From positions 62,001-126,000 of the forward strand of contig NZ_JAERSE020000005.1 in the NCBI RefSeq assembly GCF_016735585.2: 64,000 nt of DNA. Reading direction: 5' to 3'. Under the pieces are notes generated by a model, which did no database searches, had not been told where the DNA came from, and saw only the letters and a program-made list of their open reading frames with translations. Every line of letters begins with the position of its first letter. Within the stretch, counting starts at the first letter, position 1. Of this stretch, positions 25,876-32,878 are shown piece after piece. The position numbers were made by a program, and so were the translations under genes. The DNA comes from Chryseobacterium tagetis. Lineage in GTDB: Bacteria; Bacteroidota; Bacteroidia; Flavobacteriales; Weeksellaceae.

Positions 25876-25883
25876 CAAATGTA
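25876..25883 (-). promoter_or_regulatory. -7 element of the thr operon leader
   Basis: Minus strand TACATTTG, an exact TAnnTTTG match, 11 bp before the leader ATG. No -33 TTG at the standard spacing was found. Confidence 0.5.
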
Positions 25884-26031
25884 CAAATTATTTTGAAACA
25901 TGAATTAAGTTTTGTATCAAATAGTATTTATTGAATACAATTTAACATAAAATAATATTTATCAATAGGTTGTGATTTAATTAGTTTAATTGTCTATTTT
26001 TAAATAAGTTAAACCAATAAAATAAAATACT

Positions 26032-26217
26032 ATGAAAAATCTAAAAAAATTGGACAGACAAAACTTAAAAACAATTAACGGAGCAGGAACCTGCAATTAT
26101 ACTTGTCCTCCCGGACCTTATGGTCCCGGTTTTCCAAAATCCTGTGCAGACTATGATGCTTTGCCAGAATGTTGTAAGTCTAAAGTGTTGCTAAGCTACG
26201 AATGTTCTCTTGATTAA
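26032..26217 (+). CDS. Bacteriocin-like precursor peptide 1
   Basis: 61 residues. Leader MKNLKKLDRQNLKTINGAG (1-19), matching the Chryseobacterium-type 'bacteriocin-like protein' leader with a Gly-Ala-Gly cleavage-like end. The predicted core (20-61) has six Cys with the pattern C-x3-CPxG..GxG..C-x2-Y-x2-L..CC..C, shared with peptides 3 and 4. It is the first of four in tandem with gaps of 33, 17 and 7 bp, so the four are probably one transcript. No dedicated ABC peptidase-transporter or immunity gene is in the window. Antimicrobial or signalling activity is inferred from the leader only. Confidence 0.75.
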   Translation: MKNLKKLDRQNLKTINGAGTCNYTCPPGPYGPGFPKSCADYDALPECCKSKVLLSYECSLD

Positions 26218-26250
26218 GATTTATACTGTAACCATCAAAAACTATTTACT

Positions 26251-26436
26251 ATGAAAAATTTTAAAAAAATGAACAGAGAGAATCTAAAAGAGATTTTGGG
26301 AGGAGTGAATCACGAATGTAATATTGATTCTGATTGTGCTACGATTCCTGGATGTGGTATTTGCACTTTGTTTATGAAAAAACGAGTTTGTATTATGTTT
26401 TCTTATGATCCTGTAACTAATAGTTGTCCAGGATAA
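26251..26436 (+). CDS. Bacteriocin-like precursor peptide 2 (divergent core)
   Basis: 61 residues. Leader MKNFKKMNRENLKEILGG with a true double-glycine end (residues 17-18). The core is different from the other three: VNHECNIDSDCATIPGCGIC..., six Cys after the leader including CGIC and a terminal NSCPG. The conserved leader on an unrelated core argues that the leader is what the export machinery recognises. Starts 33 bp after peptide 1. No immunity partner visible. Confidence 0.72.
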   Translation: MKNFKKMNRENLKEILGGVNHECNIDSDCATIPGCGICTLFMKKRVCIMFSYDPVTNSCPG

Positions 26437-26453
26437 AATAAAATTAAACGACT

Positions 26454-26666
26454 ATGAAAAATTTACAAAAATTAAGCAGACGAAATTTAGAACAGATCAA
26501 CGGGGCAGGAATTCCTCCAATTTCACATTGTAATGGATGTCCGACAGGAGCTTTTGGCCCCGGAAGTAACCATTCTTATTCTTGTGAAGCCTATTGGAAT
26601 CTCCATGAAACCTGTAGAAATTGTGTGTTGGTAAGTATGGAATGTTTTGAAATCATTAAAGAATAA
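26454..26666 (+). CDS. Bacteriocin-like precursor peptide 3
   Basis: 70 residues. Leader MKNLQKLSRRNLEQINGAG, then a core starting IPPISHCNGCPTGAFGPG and continuing with a C..Y..L..C-x2-C-V-x-V-S-x-E-C pattern that it shares with peptide 4; the tail is FEIIKE. Five to six Cys in the core could form disulfides after export. It is 17 bp after peptide 2 and 7 bp before peptide 4. Confidence 0.73.
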   Translation: MKNLQKLSRRNLEQINGAGIPPISHCNGCPTGAFGPGSNHSYSCEAYWNLHETCRNCVLVSMECFEIIKE

Positions 26667-26673
26667 AATAAAT

Positions 26674-26856
26674 ATGAAAAAATTAACAAGATCAGCATTA
26701 AAGAATATCAAAGGTGCTTTAACCTGTTCAGGCTGTCCTGTCGGAAATAATTACGGAACGGGTCCTGAATATTCCAATACCTGTGCGCAATATTTTGCAC
26801 TGTCTTACAATTGTCAGATGTGCGTAGATGTAAGTGCAGACTGTTTTGAAAATTAA
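26674..26856 (+). CDS. Bacteriocin-like precursor peptide 4
   Basis: 60 residues from the ATG at 26674; an upstream TTG in frame would overlap peptide 3 and is not used. The leader is shorter and diverged (MKKLTRSALKNIKGA), with Gly-Ala rather than Gly-Gly. Core: LTCSGCPVGNNYGTG, then C-x2-Y-x2-L-x4-C-x2-C-V-x-V-S-x-D-C-F-E-N, clearly homologous to peptide 3. Last of the array; a MITE-like repeat begins about 10 bp after its stop. Confidence 0.73.
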   Translation: MKKLTRSALKNIKGALTCSGCPVGNNYGTGPEYSNTCAQYFALSYNCQMCVDVSADCFEN

Positions 26857-26865
26857 TTTTGGCGA

Positions 26866-27014
26866 CTCTATACAATTTCACACCATTGTCATTCCGACGA
26901 AAGAAGAACCTCATGATAGCTTAGATTCTTCATTTCACTGCGTTACATTCAGAATGACAGAGTCATCATAATTAAGACAGCAGAATTCATGTAAAATTGT
27001 ATATAATTACCTTA
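26866..27014 (-). repeat. MITE-like palindromic element, copy 2 (inverted)
   Basis: The reverse complement of this stretch matches 8023-8172 over its whole length with scattered substitutions, including the outer AATTATATACAATTTTACA end and the inner GTCATTCTGAATGTAA...GAAGAATCT palindrome. It separates the peptide array from nadA. Non-coding. Confidence 0.8.
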
Positions 27015-27023
27015 ATTTAAAAA

Positions 27024-27050
27024 AAAAGCACTGTGAAAAACAGTGCTTTT
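27024..27050. terminator. Bidirectional terminator at the end of nadA
   Basis: Perfect 10-bp stem AAAAGCACTG / CAGTGCTTTT with loop TGAAAAA, 3 bp past the nadA stop and facing the peptide array. Confidence 0.88.
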
Positions 27051-27053
27051 GAT

Positions 27054-28073
27054 TTATTTTATGCTTTTTGAAAGATCAAGCATAGCTTCGATTGGTTTTA
27101 ATGCTCTTAGTCTTAAATCTTCATCGATCAGAATCTCAGGGAGTTCATATTTCATACATAAGTACAGCTTTTCCATTGTATTACGCTTCATGTAGAAACA
27201 TTCTGAACAGTTACAGGTTTCGTCAAAAACCAAAGCTGGAATCAATTCTTTATGGGGTGCACGTTTTTTCATTTCGTGCAGAATTCCTTCTTCTGTTGCA
27301 ATGATAAATCTCTGACAGTCATCTTTTTGTACGTAATCCAGTAATGCAGAAGTCGAACCTATAAAGTGAGCTAATTTCAAAACAGATTCTTCACTTTCCG
27401 GGTGTGCAATCAATTTAGCATCCGGATTGTCTGCCAATTGTTTTGCGATTCTTTCCATTGAAAATGCTTCGTGAACGATGCAGCTTCCGTCCCAAAGAAT
27501 CATATCACGTCCTGTTTTTTGAGATAGATATCTTCCTAAATTTTTATCAGGAGCGAAAATAATCGGTCTGTCTTTTGGAAGTGCTTCAATTACGGTTTCA
27601 GCATTTGAACTGGTAACGATGATGTCACTTTCAGCTTTTGTTTCTGCATTACAGTTGATGTAAGTTGCCACTAAAGCGTTCGGATGCTGTTCTCGCATTT
27701 TTCTTAAGCCTTCTCCTGAGCAACCGTCTGCTAAAGAGCATCCTGCCATTGTATCGGGAAGAACAACTTTTTTGGTAGGATTCAGAATTTTTGCTGCTTC
27801 AGCCATGAAATGGACTCCGCAGAAAACAATCATATCGGCATTTGTATCTTTTGCCTGTCTTGCCAGTTGCAGGGAATCTCCCAGAAAATCGGCAATATCT
27901 TGAATTTCTCCAGGTTGGTAATAATGCGCTAAGATCACCGCATTTTTTTCTTCTTTCAATTTAAGAATTGCTTGTACAAGCTCTTCTCCTTGAGGAATTA
28001 CCAAATCTTTAATATCCAGAAATCCTTTTACAGGAATGGTAGATTTAGCTTTTTCTAATGTTTCGGTACTCAT
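27054..28073 (-). CDS. nadA: Quinolinate synthase
   Basis: 339 residues. Condenses iminoaspartate with dihydroxyacetone phosphate to quinolinate for NAD synthesis, using a [4Fe-4S] cluster. Motifs: NAVILAHYYQPGEIQDIADF, VFCGVHFMAEAAKIL, DTMAGCSLADGCSG, and the C-terminal DETCNCSECFYMKRNT carrying further Cys. Normal family length. Third in the leftward gmk/nadA group, separated from gmk by a purine/pyrimidine palindromic repeat, so it may also have its own promoter. Confidence 0.96.
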   Translation of the reverse strand: MSTETLEKAKSTIPVKGFLDIKDLVIPQGEELVQAILKLKEEKNAVILAHYYQPGEIQDIADFLGDSLQLARQAKDTNADMIVFCGVHFMAEAAKILNPTKKVVLPDTMAGCSLADGCSGEGLRKMREQHPNALVATYINCNAETKAESDIIVTSSNAETVIEALPKDRPIIFAPDKNLGRYLSQKTGRDMILWDGSCIVHEAFSMERIAKQLADNPDAKLIAHPESEESVLKLAHFIGSTSALLDYVQKDDCQRFIIATEEGILHEMKKRAPHKELIPALVFDETCNCSECFYMKRNTMEKLYLCMKYELPEILIDEDLRLRALKPIEAMLDLSKSIK

Positions 28074-28090
28074 ATCAACCTCAATGTTTT

Positions 28091-28189
28091 AGAATTAGAA
28101 ATTAGAAGTGAGAAATTAGAAGTGAGAAGTTGAAATGTTTGAATTATATACTGTCATCAAACTTTCATCATCCAGCTTCAGTCTCCCAG
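28091..28189. repeat. Purine/pyrimidine palindromic repeat
   Basis: A purine-rich tract with internal tandem copies of GAAATTAGAAGTGA (28091-28132) is followed by a pyrimidine-rich tract (28153-28189). The first 18 bases (GAATTAGAAATTAGAAGT) recur exactly at 44431. Non-coding, between gmk and nadA. Confidence 0.5.
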
Positions 28190-28193
28190 CTAA

Positions 28194-28757
28194 TTAATTT
28201 CCAATAAAATTTTTTATTAAACTTTCTATTTCTCTTTTTGCTTCATCTAAATCTGTGTTGATGACGATTTTGTCAAATTCATCAGCATAAGACATTTCTT
28301 CTTCTGCTTTTGCTACACGGGTTTTGATGGTTTCTGCATCATCTGTGTTTCTTGAAATCAATCTTCGTTCCAACTCTTCAATGGAAGGCGGTTCAATGAA
28401 AATTGACAGTGCTTTTTCTCCAAAATATTTTTTCAGGGAAATTCCGCCTTTCACATCTACATCGAAAATTACTACTTTTCCTTGGCTCCAGATCTTTTCA
28501 ACTTCTGATTTTAAAGTACCGTAATATTTATCAGTATATACCTCTTCAAATTCTACAAAAGCATCTTCCGCTATTTTTTCTCTGAATTCATCGGGCGTTA
28601 AAAAATGATAATCTACAGCATGCATTTCACTTCCTCTCGGCTGTCTCGTCGTGCAGGAAATTGAGAACTGCAGTTCATCAAAAACCTCCAAAGAATGTTT
28701 TACTAATGTAGTTTTTCCGCTTCCAGACGGTGCTGAAAATATGATAACTTTATCCAT
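28194..28757 (-). CDS. gmk: Guanylate kinase
   Basis: 187 residues from the ATG at 28757 (MDKVIIFSAPSGSGKTTLVKH); the longer frame would be encoded by a palindromic repeat and is rejected. Phosphorylates GMP to GDP. Walker A SAPSGSGKTT at 8-17, GMP-binding SCTTRQPRGSE and HAVDYHFL, and the lid region RLISRNTDDAETIKTR. It follows yicC, the classic yicC-gmk neighbourhood. Confidence 0.97.
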   Translation of the reverse strand: MDKVIIFSAPSGSGKTTLVKHSLEVFDELQFSISCTTRQPRGSEMHAVDYHFLTPDEFREKIAEDAFVEFEEVYTDKYYGTLKSEVEKIWSQGKVVIFDVDVKGGISLKKYFGEKALSIFIEPPSIEELERRLISRNTDDAETIKTRVAKAEEEMSYADEFDKIVINTDLDEAKREIESLIKNFIGN

Positions 28758-28767
28758 ATGGTTGTTG

Positions 28768-28826
28768 GTTGTCTGTTTCTGGTTGATAGCTTTAAAACAA
28801 ACAACAATCAACCAAAAACAAACAAC
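28768..28826. repeat. Inverted repeat between yicC and gmk
   Basis: GTTGTCTGTTTCTGGTTGAT (28768-28787) faces ATCAACCAAAAACAAACAAC (28807-28826), 18 of 20 bases complementary, with a 19-nt spacer. It ends 3 bp past the yicC stop. Confidence 0.6.
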
Positions 28827-28829
28827 TAA

Positions 28830-29687
28830 TTATAATACGTTTAACGTTTGTTCTTTAATTTTTTCCAAATCGTCTTTCATCATCACTACCAGTTTCTGGA
28901 TTTGGGCATGATTGGCTTTTGAACCTAAAGTATTGATTTCACGACCGATCTCCTGAGAAATAAAACCAAGTTTTTTCCCGTTGAAATCTTCATTATCCAT
29001 TACTTCCTGATAATATTTCAGGTGCTGAGTCAGTCTTACTTTTTCCTCAGAAATATCTAATTTTTCTGTGAAATAGGCCATTTCCTGATAAAAACGGGTT
29101 TCATCCACATTTTCAAATTCTTTTAACGTTTTCTGATAACGTTCTCTTACAGAACCAATTCTTTCTTCTTCAAAAGGAATGACTTCAGCCAGGTTTTTAT
29201 CAATATTTTTAATATTTCTTTCTAATTCTTCGTGCAGAATTTTACCTTCTGTTTTTCTGAATTCCTCGAAACGATTCACTGCATTATTAACAATTTTTGC
29301 CAGTGCTTCCCATTCACCTTCCGACAATTCGTCTGGTCTGGAAGTGATCGCATCCGGAAGTCTTACCGCCATTTTTAGATATTCGAAATCTGGTCCGTCA
29401 GAAGCAATATTTCGAAGTTCATTGATATAAGACTCGATTAAACCTTTATTGATTTTTACATCATTGGTCTCCTCAAGATTTTCTATATTGATGTAGCAGT
29501 CTACTTTTCCACGGATTATTCTATCATTAAGAATTTTTCTGATTTCAAATTCTTTTTCTTTATAACGCAAAGGAATTTTAATATTCAAATCAAAGCTTTT
29601 GCTGTTCAGTGATTTGATATCTATTGAAATTTTTTTTCCTTCAAAAACGTCTTCGGCTCTACCAAAGCCTGTCATTGATAAAATCAT
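28830..29687 (-). CDS. yicC: YicC/YloC-family endoribonuclease
   Basis: 285 residues. N-terminal MILSMTGFGRAEDVFEGKK and SIDIKSLNSKSFDLNIKIP, and C-terminal KLGFISQEIGREINTLGSKAN followed by VMMKDDLEKIKEQTLNVL, are diagnostic of the YicC family (oligomeric RNA endonucleases). The middle is a long helical region. Upstream of gmk as in many bacteria. A TATCTTTG -7 word lies 18 bp before the ATG. Confidence 0.93.
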   Translation of the reverse strand: MILSMTGFGRAEDVFEGKKISIDIKSLNSKSFDLNIKIPLRYKEKEFEIRKILNDRIIRGKVDCYINIENLEETNDVKINKGLIESYINELRNIASDGPDFEYLKMAVRLPDAITSRPDELSEGEWEALAKIVNNAVNRFEEFRKTEGKILHEELERNIKNIDKNLAEVIPFEEERIGSVRERYQKTLKEFENVDETRFYQEMAYFTEKLDISEEKVRLTQHLKYYQEVMDNEDFNGKKLGFISQEIGREINTLGSKANHAQIQKLVVMMKDDLEKIKEQTLNVL

Positions 29688-29704
29688 AGTTTTTTATTGT
29701 CGTA

Positions 29705-29712
29705 CAAAGATA
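29705..29712 (-). promoter_or_regulatory. -7 element of yicC
   Basis: Minus strand TATCTTTG (TAnnTTTG) 17 bp before the yicC ATG at 29687. Confidence 0.5.
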
Positions 29713-29750
29713 AACATTTAAGTGTATAGTTTGACTAATGTTGAATGGTT

Positions 29751-29838
29751 GGAAGTAGGATGCGGGAAGCGAGAAGATTGTCATGGATATAAACTATGTC
29801 GAGTTTTAACTTCTATCTTCAGACTTCCATCTTACAGC
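29751..29838. repeat. Purine/pyrimidine palindromic repeat
   Basis: Purine-rich GGAAGTAGGATGCGGGAAGC.. (29751-29776) facing pyrimidine-rich ..ACTTCTATCTTCAGACTTCC.. (29809-29838). The word CTTCCATCTT is shared with 38561. Non-coding, in the divergent yicC-miaA gap. Confidence 0.45.
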
Positions 29839-29872
29839 AAATTAAATAAACTCATTTTCGTAATTTAGCGCT

Positions 29873-30793
29873 GTGAAAAAGAAAAATTTGATTTCTGTAG
29901 TAGGACCCACTGGAATTGGTAAAACGAGATTGGCAATTGATTTGGCAAAACATTTCAATACAGAGATTATTTCCTGTGATTCCCGACAGTTTTTTAGAGG
30001 AATGGAAATCGGTACTGCAGCACCTTCAGCAGAAGAATTGGCGGAAGCACCTCATCATTTTATAGGAAACCTTTCTGTTCAGGAATATTATTCTATCGGG
30101 CAATATGAGGAAGATGCTTTAAAAAAGCTCCATGAACTTTTTGAAAATCACGATACGGTCATTTTGGTGGGAGGAAGTATGATGTATGAAAAAGCGTTAA
30201 TTGAAGGGTTAAATGATTTGCCGGAAGCTGATGAAGAAAACCAGAAAAAACTACATGCGATTCTTGAAAACGAAGGAATTGAAAAACTTCAGGAAATCCT
30301 GAAAGAACTCGATCCTGAGTATTTTGCTGTTGTCGATTTTCATAATCACAGAAGACTTCTAAGAGCTATTGATGTCATTTGGCAGACGAATAAAAAATAT
30401 TCTCAACAAATTGCGGTTTCACAAGATTCCAGAGATTTTAATTCTATCCGAATTGGAATTGAAGCACCCAGAGAAGAATTGTATGACAGAATCAACAGGA
30501 GAGTGGATATTATGATGGAAAAAGGCTTGTTGGAAGAAGCGAAAGGTCTTGAGGAATTTAAAGATTTAACTGCTTTGAAAACGGTTGGGTATTCAGAACT
30601 ATTCAAATATTTTGATGGGGAATGGGATTTGGATTTTGCGGTTTCCGAGATTAAGAAAAACAGCAGAAGATATGCAAAACGTCAGTTGACTTGGTACCGA
30701 AAGGCGGATGATATTCATTATTTGCAACTGGGATATTCTCAGGAAGATTTTGATGGGCTGGTTGAGTATATTGATGAAAAGACTTTGCTGTAA
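29873..30793 (+). CDS. miaA: tRNA dimethylallyltransferase
   Basis: 306 residues, GTG start at 29873 (no ATG before the P-loop). Adds a dimethylallyl group to A37 of tRNAs reading UNN codons. P-loop VVGPTGIGKTRLAIDLA (residues 9-25), DSRQFFRGMEIGTAAPSAEE, VGGSMMYEKALIEGL, and C-terminal RRYAKRQLTWYRK, all MiaA signatures. Transcribed rightwards, divergent from yicC; monocistronic. Confidence 0.95.
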   Translation: MKKKNLISVVGPTGIGKTRLAIDLAKHFNTEIISCDSRQFFRGMEIGTAAPSAEELAEAPHHFIGNLSVQEYYSIGQYEEDALKKLHELFENHDTVILVGGSMMYEKALIEGLNDLPEADEENQKKLHAILENEGIEKLQEILKELDPEYFAVVDFHNHRRLLRAIDVIWQTNKKYSQQIAVSQDSRDFNSIRIGIEAPREELYDRINRRVDIMMEKGLLEEAKGLEEFKDLTALKTVGYSELFKYFDGEWDLDFAVSEIKKNSRRYAKRQLTWYRKADDIHYLQLGYSQEDFDGLVEYIDEKTLL

Positions 30794-30821
30794 TTTTATT
30801 TCCCACAGATTTTTTTCTCTA

Positions 30822-30946
30822 AACCATTAAGATTTTTATTTAGGAGTTCAGATTATTAAGATGAGCTTTGCTTTTAAGGTAATGCTTATTAAAAATCTAT
30901 CTGATTTTTCTTAATGAACTTAATACCTTAAATATTCTTAATGGTT
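30822..30946. repeat. Nested palindromic element downstream of miaA
   Basis: Outer arms AACCATTAAGA (30822-30832) and TCTTAATGGTT (30936-30946) are exact inverted copies; inner arms TTAAGGTA (30874-30881) and TACCTTAA (30924-30931) likewise. Together with the next repeat they fill the 318-bp gap between miaA and the efflux outer-membrane gene. Non-coding. Confidence 0.6.
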
Positions 30947-30960
30947 GAAAAGGTTCAAGT

Positions 30961-31035
30961 ATTGTCATTCTGACGAAGGAAGAATCTCTGCAAATATTTT
31001 ATAAATTCTTCACTTTGTTCCGTTCAGAATAACAG
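30961..31035. repeat. Core-only relative of the MITE-like palindrome
   Basis: TTGTCATTCTGACGAAGGAA (from 30962) and AATTCTTCACTTTGTTCCG.. TTCAGAATAAC form the same inner palindrome as at 8078-8148 and 26887-26958, without the outer terminal inverted repeats. Confidence 0.6.
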
Positions 31036-31062
31036 AAAGGTAAAATCGTATTTCAACAAAAA

Positions 31063-31086
31063 AATGCGATCCCGAAAGACCGCATT
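31063..31086 (-). terminator. Terminator of the efflux operon
   Basis: Stem AATGCG / CGCATT extended by TC / GA past one mismatch, loop CCGAAA, with an A-run on the low side (T-run on the minus strand), 26 bp after the outer-membrane factor stop. Confidence 0.8.
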
Positions 31087-31111
31087 CCATTAACAATATA
31101 ATTTTAATTTA

Positions 31112-32524
31112 CTACTTCCAACCGCCTCCTAACGCTCGGTACAAGTCTACAATACTGCTTAATCTCTGTCTTTTTACGGATGCAAGATTCAGCTCTGCCT
31201 GCAGAGAATTTCCCTGAGCTGTTATTACTTCTAAATAATTTGCCATTCCACCTTTGTATAGCATTTCGGCACTTTTAATTCCATTTTTTAAAGTGGCAAC
31301 TTGTTCGGTTGCTTTTTGTTCCTGAACTTTTAAACTTTCATTAGAAACCAAAGCGTCAGAAACTTCACCCACTGCATTCAAAACAGACTGACGGAACGCC
31401 AAAACGTTTTTCTCTCTCTGGATTTTAGCCATATTTAAATCGGTTTTCAATTGTCTTTTCTGGAAAATAGGTTGAGTCAATCCTCCCAAAACAGATCCGA
31501 ACAATGAAGCCGGAATCTGGAACCAGTTATCAATTTTAAATGAATTCACACCTCCGTTTGCTGTAATTTTCAACGAAGGATACATATTTGCCTGAGCAAT
31601 TCCCACTACTGAATTTGATTCCAATAATACCAATTCCTGTTGGCGAACATCCGGACGACGGCTTACCATTGCTGCAGGAAGTCCTGCAGAAATATCTTGT
31701 GGTAAAGAAGTATCTGCCATTTCAATTGTTCTGGTGATTTTGTTTGGGTTTTCTCCAATTAAAATACTTAATGCATTTTCCTGAATCGCAATATTTTGTT
31801 CCAATTGAGTGATCAGAAGTTCTGTAGACTGCTTTTGAGCTGTTGCCTGCTGAACGCCTAAAGAAGTTGTATCGCCACTTTTCCACAATTTTTCTGTTAA
31901 AGAAAGAGTATTTGTGCTTAATTCTAAATTAGATTTTGCAATCTGGAGTTGTTTATCAAGCATCAATAAATTGTAGTAGCCTTGAGCAATAGCCGCAACT
32001 ACCTGTGTCTGAATTGCTTTTGTTGCTTCATAAGTTTGCAGGTATTGCATTTTTGAAACTTCCTGCTGGTTTTTTATTTTTCCCCAAATATCAGCTTCCC
32101 AAGACAGGTTGAAAGCTGCATTATAATCTTCAACATAGCTTTTTCCTAAAAATAAGTTTAAGCTTTGCCCATTCATGCTGTTTTTTGAAGGCTTTGAAAT
32201 CTGTGCAGAAACTCCGAAGCCAACATCCGGATATTGAAGGTATTTTGCCTGTTTCAGTTTTTCCTGTGAAGAAGCAACCTGTTTTAAGGCAATCTGTAAA
32301 TCGTAATTGTTTTTAATCCCTTTTTCGATCAGATTTTGCAGCATAGGATCGCTGAAAAATTCTTTCCATTCGAGATTGGCAACGCTTGCTGTATCGGCGG
32401 TTGCCGTATAGTTGAACGTTTCGGGAAGGTCGAGTTCAGGCTCCTTGTATGCCAGTTTCGACACACAGGAGACGGAACCTAAAGCCAGTCCGAAAGCGAT
32501 GATACCATTTATTATTCTTTTCAT
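31112..32524 (-). CDS. RND efflux outer-membrane factor (NodT/OprM type lipoprotein)
   Basis: 470 residues. Lipobox LALGSVSC (Cys ~21) for outer-membrane lipidation. Two TolC-type repeats: helical hairpins (YDLQIALKQVASSQEKLKQA; LNLASVKRQRLSSIVDLYRALGGGW) and LPAAMVSRRPDVRQQE, characteristic of OprM-like factors. Forms the trimeric exit duct for the RND pump. Lies 354 bp downstream of the RND gene, with an inverted-repeat element inserted between, but same direction and shared terminator point to one operon. Confidence 0.94.
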   Translation of the reverse strand: MKRIINGIIAFGLALGSVSCVSKLAYKEPELDLPETFNYTATADTASVANLEWKEFFSDPMLQNLIEKGIKNNYDLQIALKQVASSQEKLKQAKYLQYPDVGFGVSAQISKPSKNSMNGQSLNLFLGKSYVEDYNAAFNLSWEADIWGKIKNQQEVSKMQYLQTYEATKAIQTQVVAAIAQGYYNLLMLDKQLQIAKSNLELSTNTLSLTEKLWKSGDTTSLGVQQATAQKQSTELLITQLEQNIAIQENALSILIGENPNKITRTIEMADTSLPQDISAGLPAAMVSRRPDVRQQELVLLESNSVVGIAQANMYPSLKITANGGVNSFKIDNWFQIPASLFGSVLGGLTQPIFQKRQLKTDLNMAKIQREKNVLAFRQSVLNAVGEVSDALVSNESLKVQEQKATEQVATLKNGIKSAEMLYKGGMANYLEVITAQGNSLQAELNLASVKRQRLSSIVDLYRALGGGWK

Positions 32525-32552
32525 AATTTTTTTAATAAGCTTTTAATTGATA

Positions 32553-32867
32553 ACAAAACTTTGAGAAGCTGTTGCAAAGAAATCTTTAGTAGGAGAAAAT
32601 GCTTTGCTTATATGTAATAGTTTGAATAGTTTCTTCTCTATTTTTTATTCTGAAATTTTTTAATGCAAAGAAACATTTTAAGGTGAAAAATATTTGAGTG
32701 AGCAAAGTTGTAATCTATTCAATTGATTTTTAAGAAGTGAACTTTTTAAATCATTCAGCTTCATTAGCGATTTGTCGCTTTCTTTGCTCCTTTACAATAT
32801 TTGGATCTAATAAATAAATCTTTGCGTTTAAAATCTTAGTTTAAATTAAAATCTCTCAAAGTTTTGT
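32553..32867. repeat. 315-bp terminal-inverted-repeat element inside the efflux operon
   Basis: ACAAAACTTTGAGA (32553-32566) and its exact reverse complement TCTCAAAGTTTTGT (32854-32867) bound a non-coding stretch that fills nearly all of the gap between the RND pump gene and the outer-membrane factor gene. The interior has further AAATCTTT/GCAAAG words near both ends. No ORF of note. Confidence 0.6.
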
Positions 32868-32878
32868 CAATCATTTTA

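Noticed and set aside
28758..28811. Extended N-terminus for guanylate kinase
   Set aside because: The extra codons are encoded by an inverted repeat, and the P-loop needs the ATG at 28757.
32525..32878. Possible small gene between the RND pump and the outer-membrane factor
   Set aside because: No ORF with a plausible start and length on either strand; the content is explained by an inverted-repeat element.
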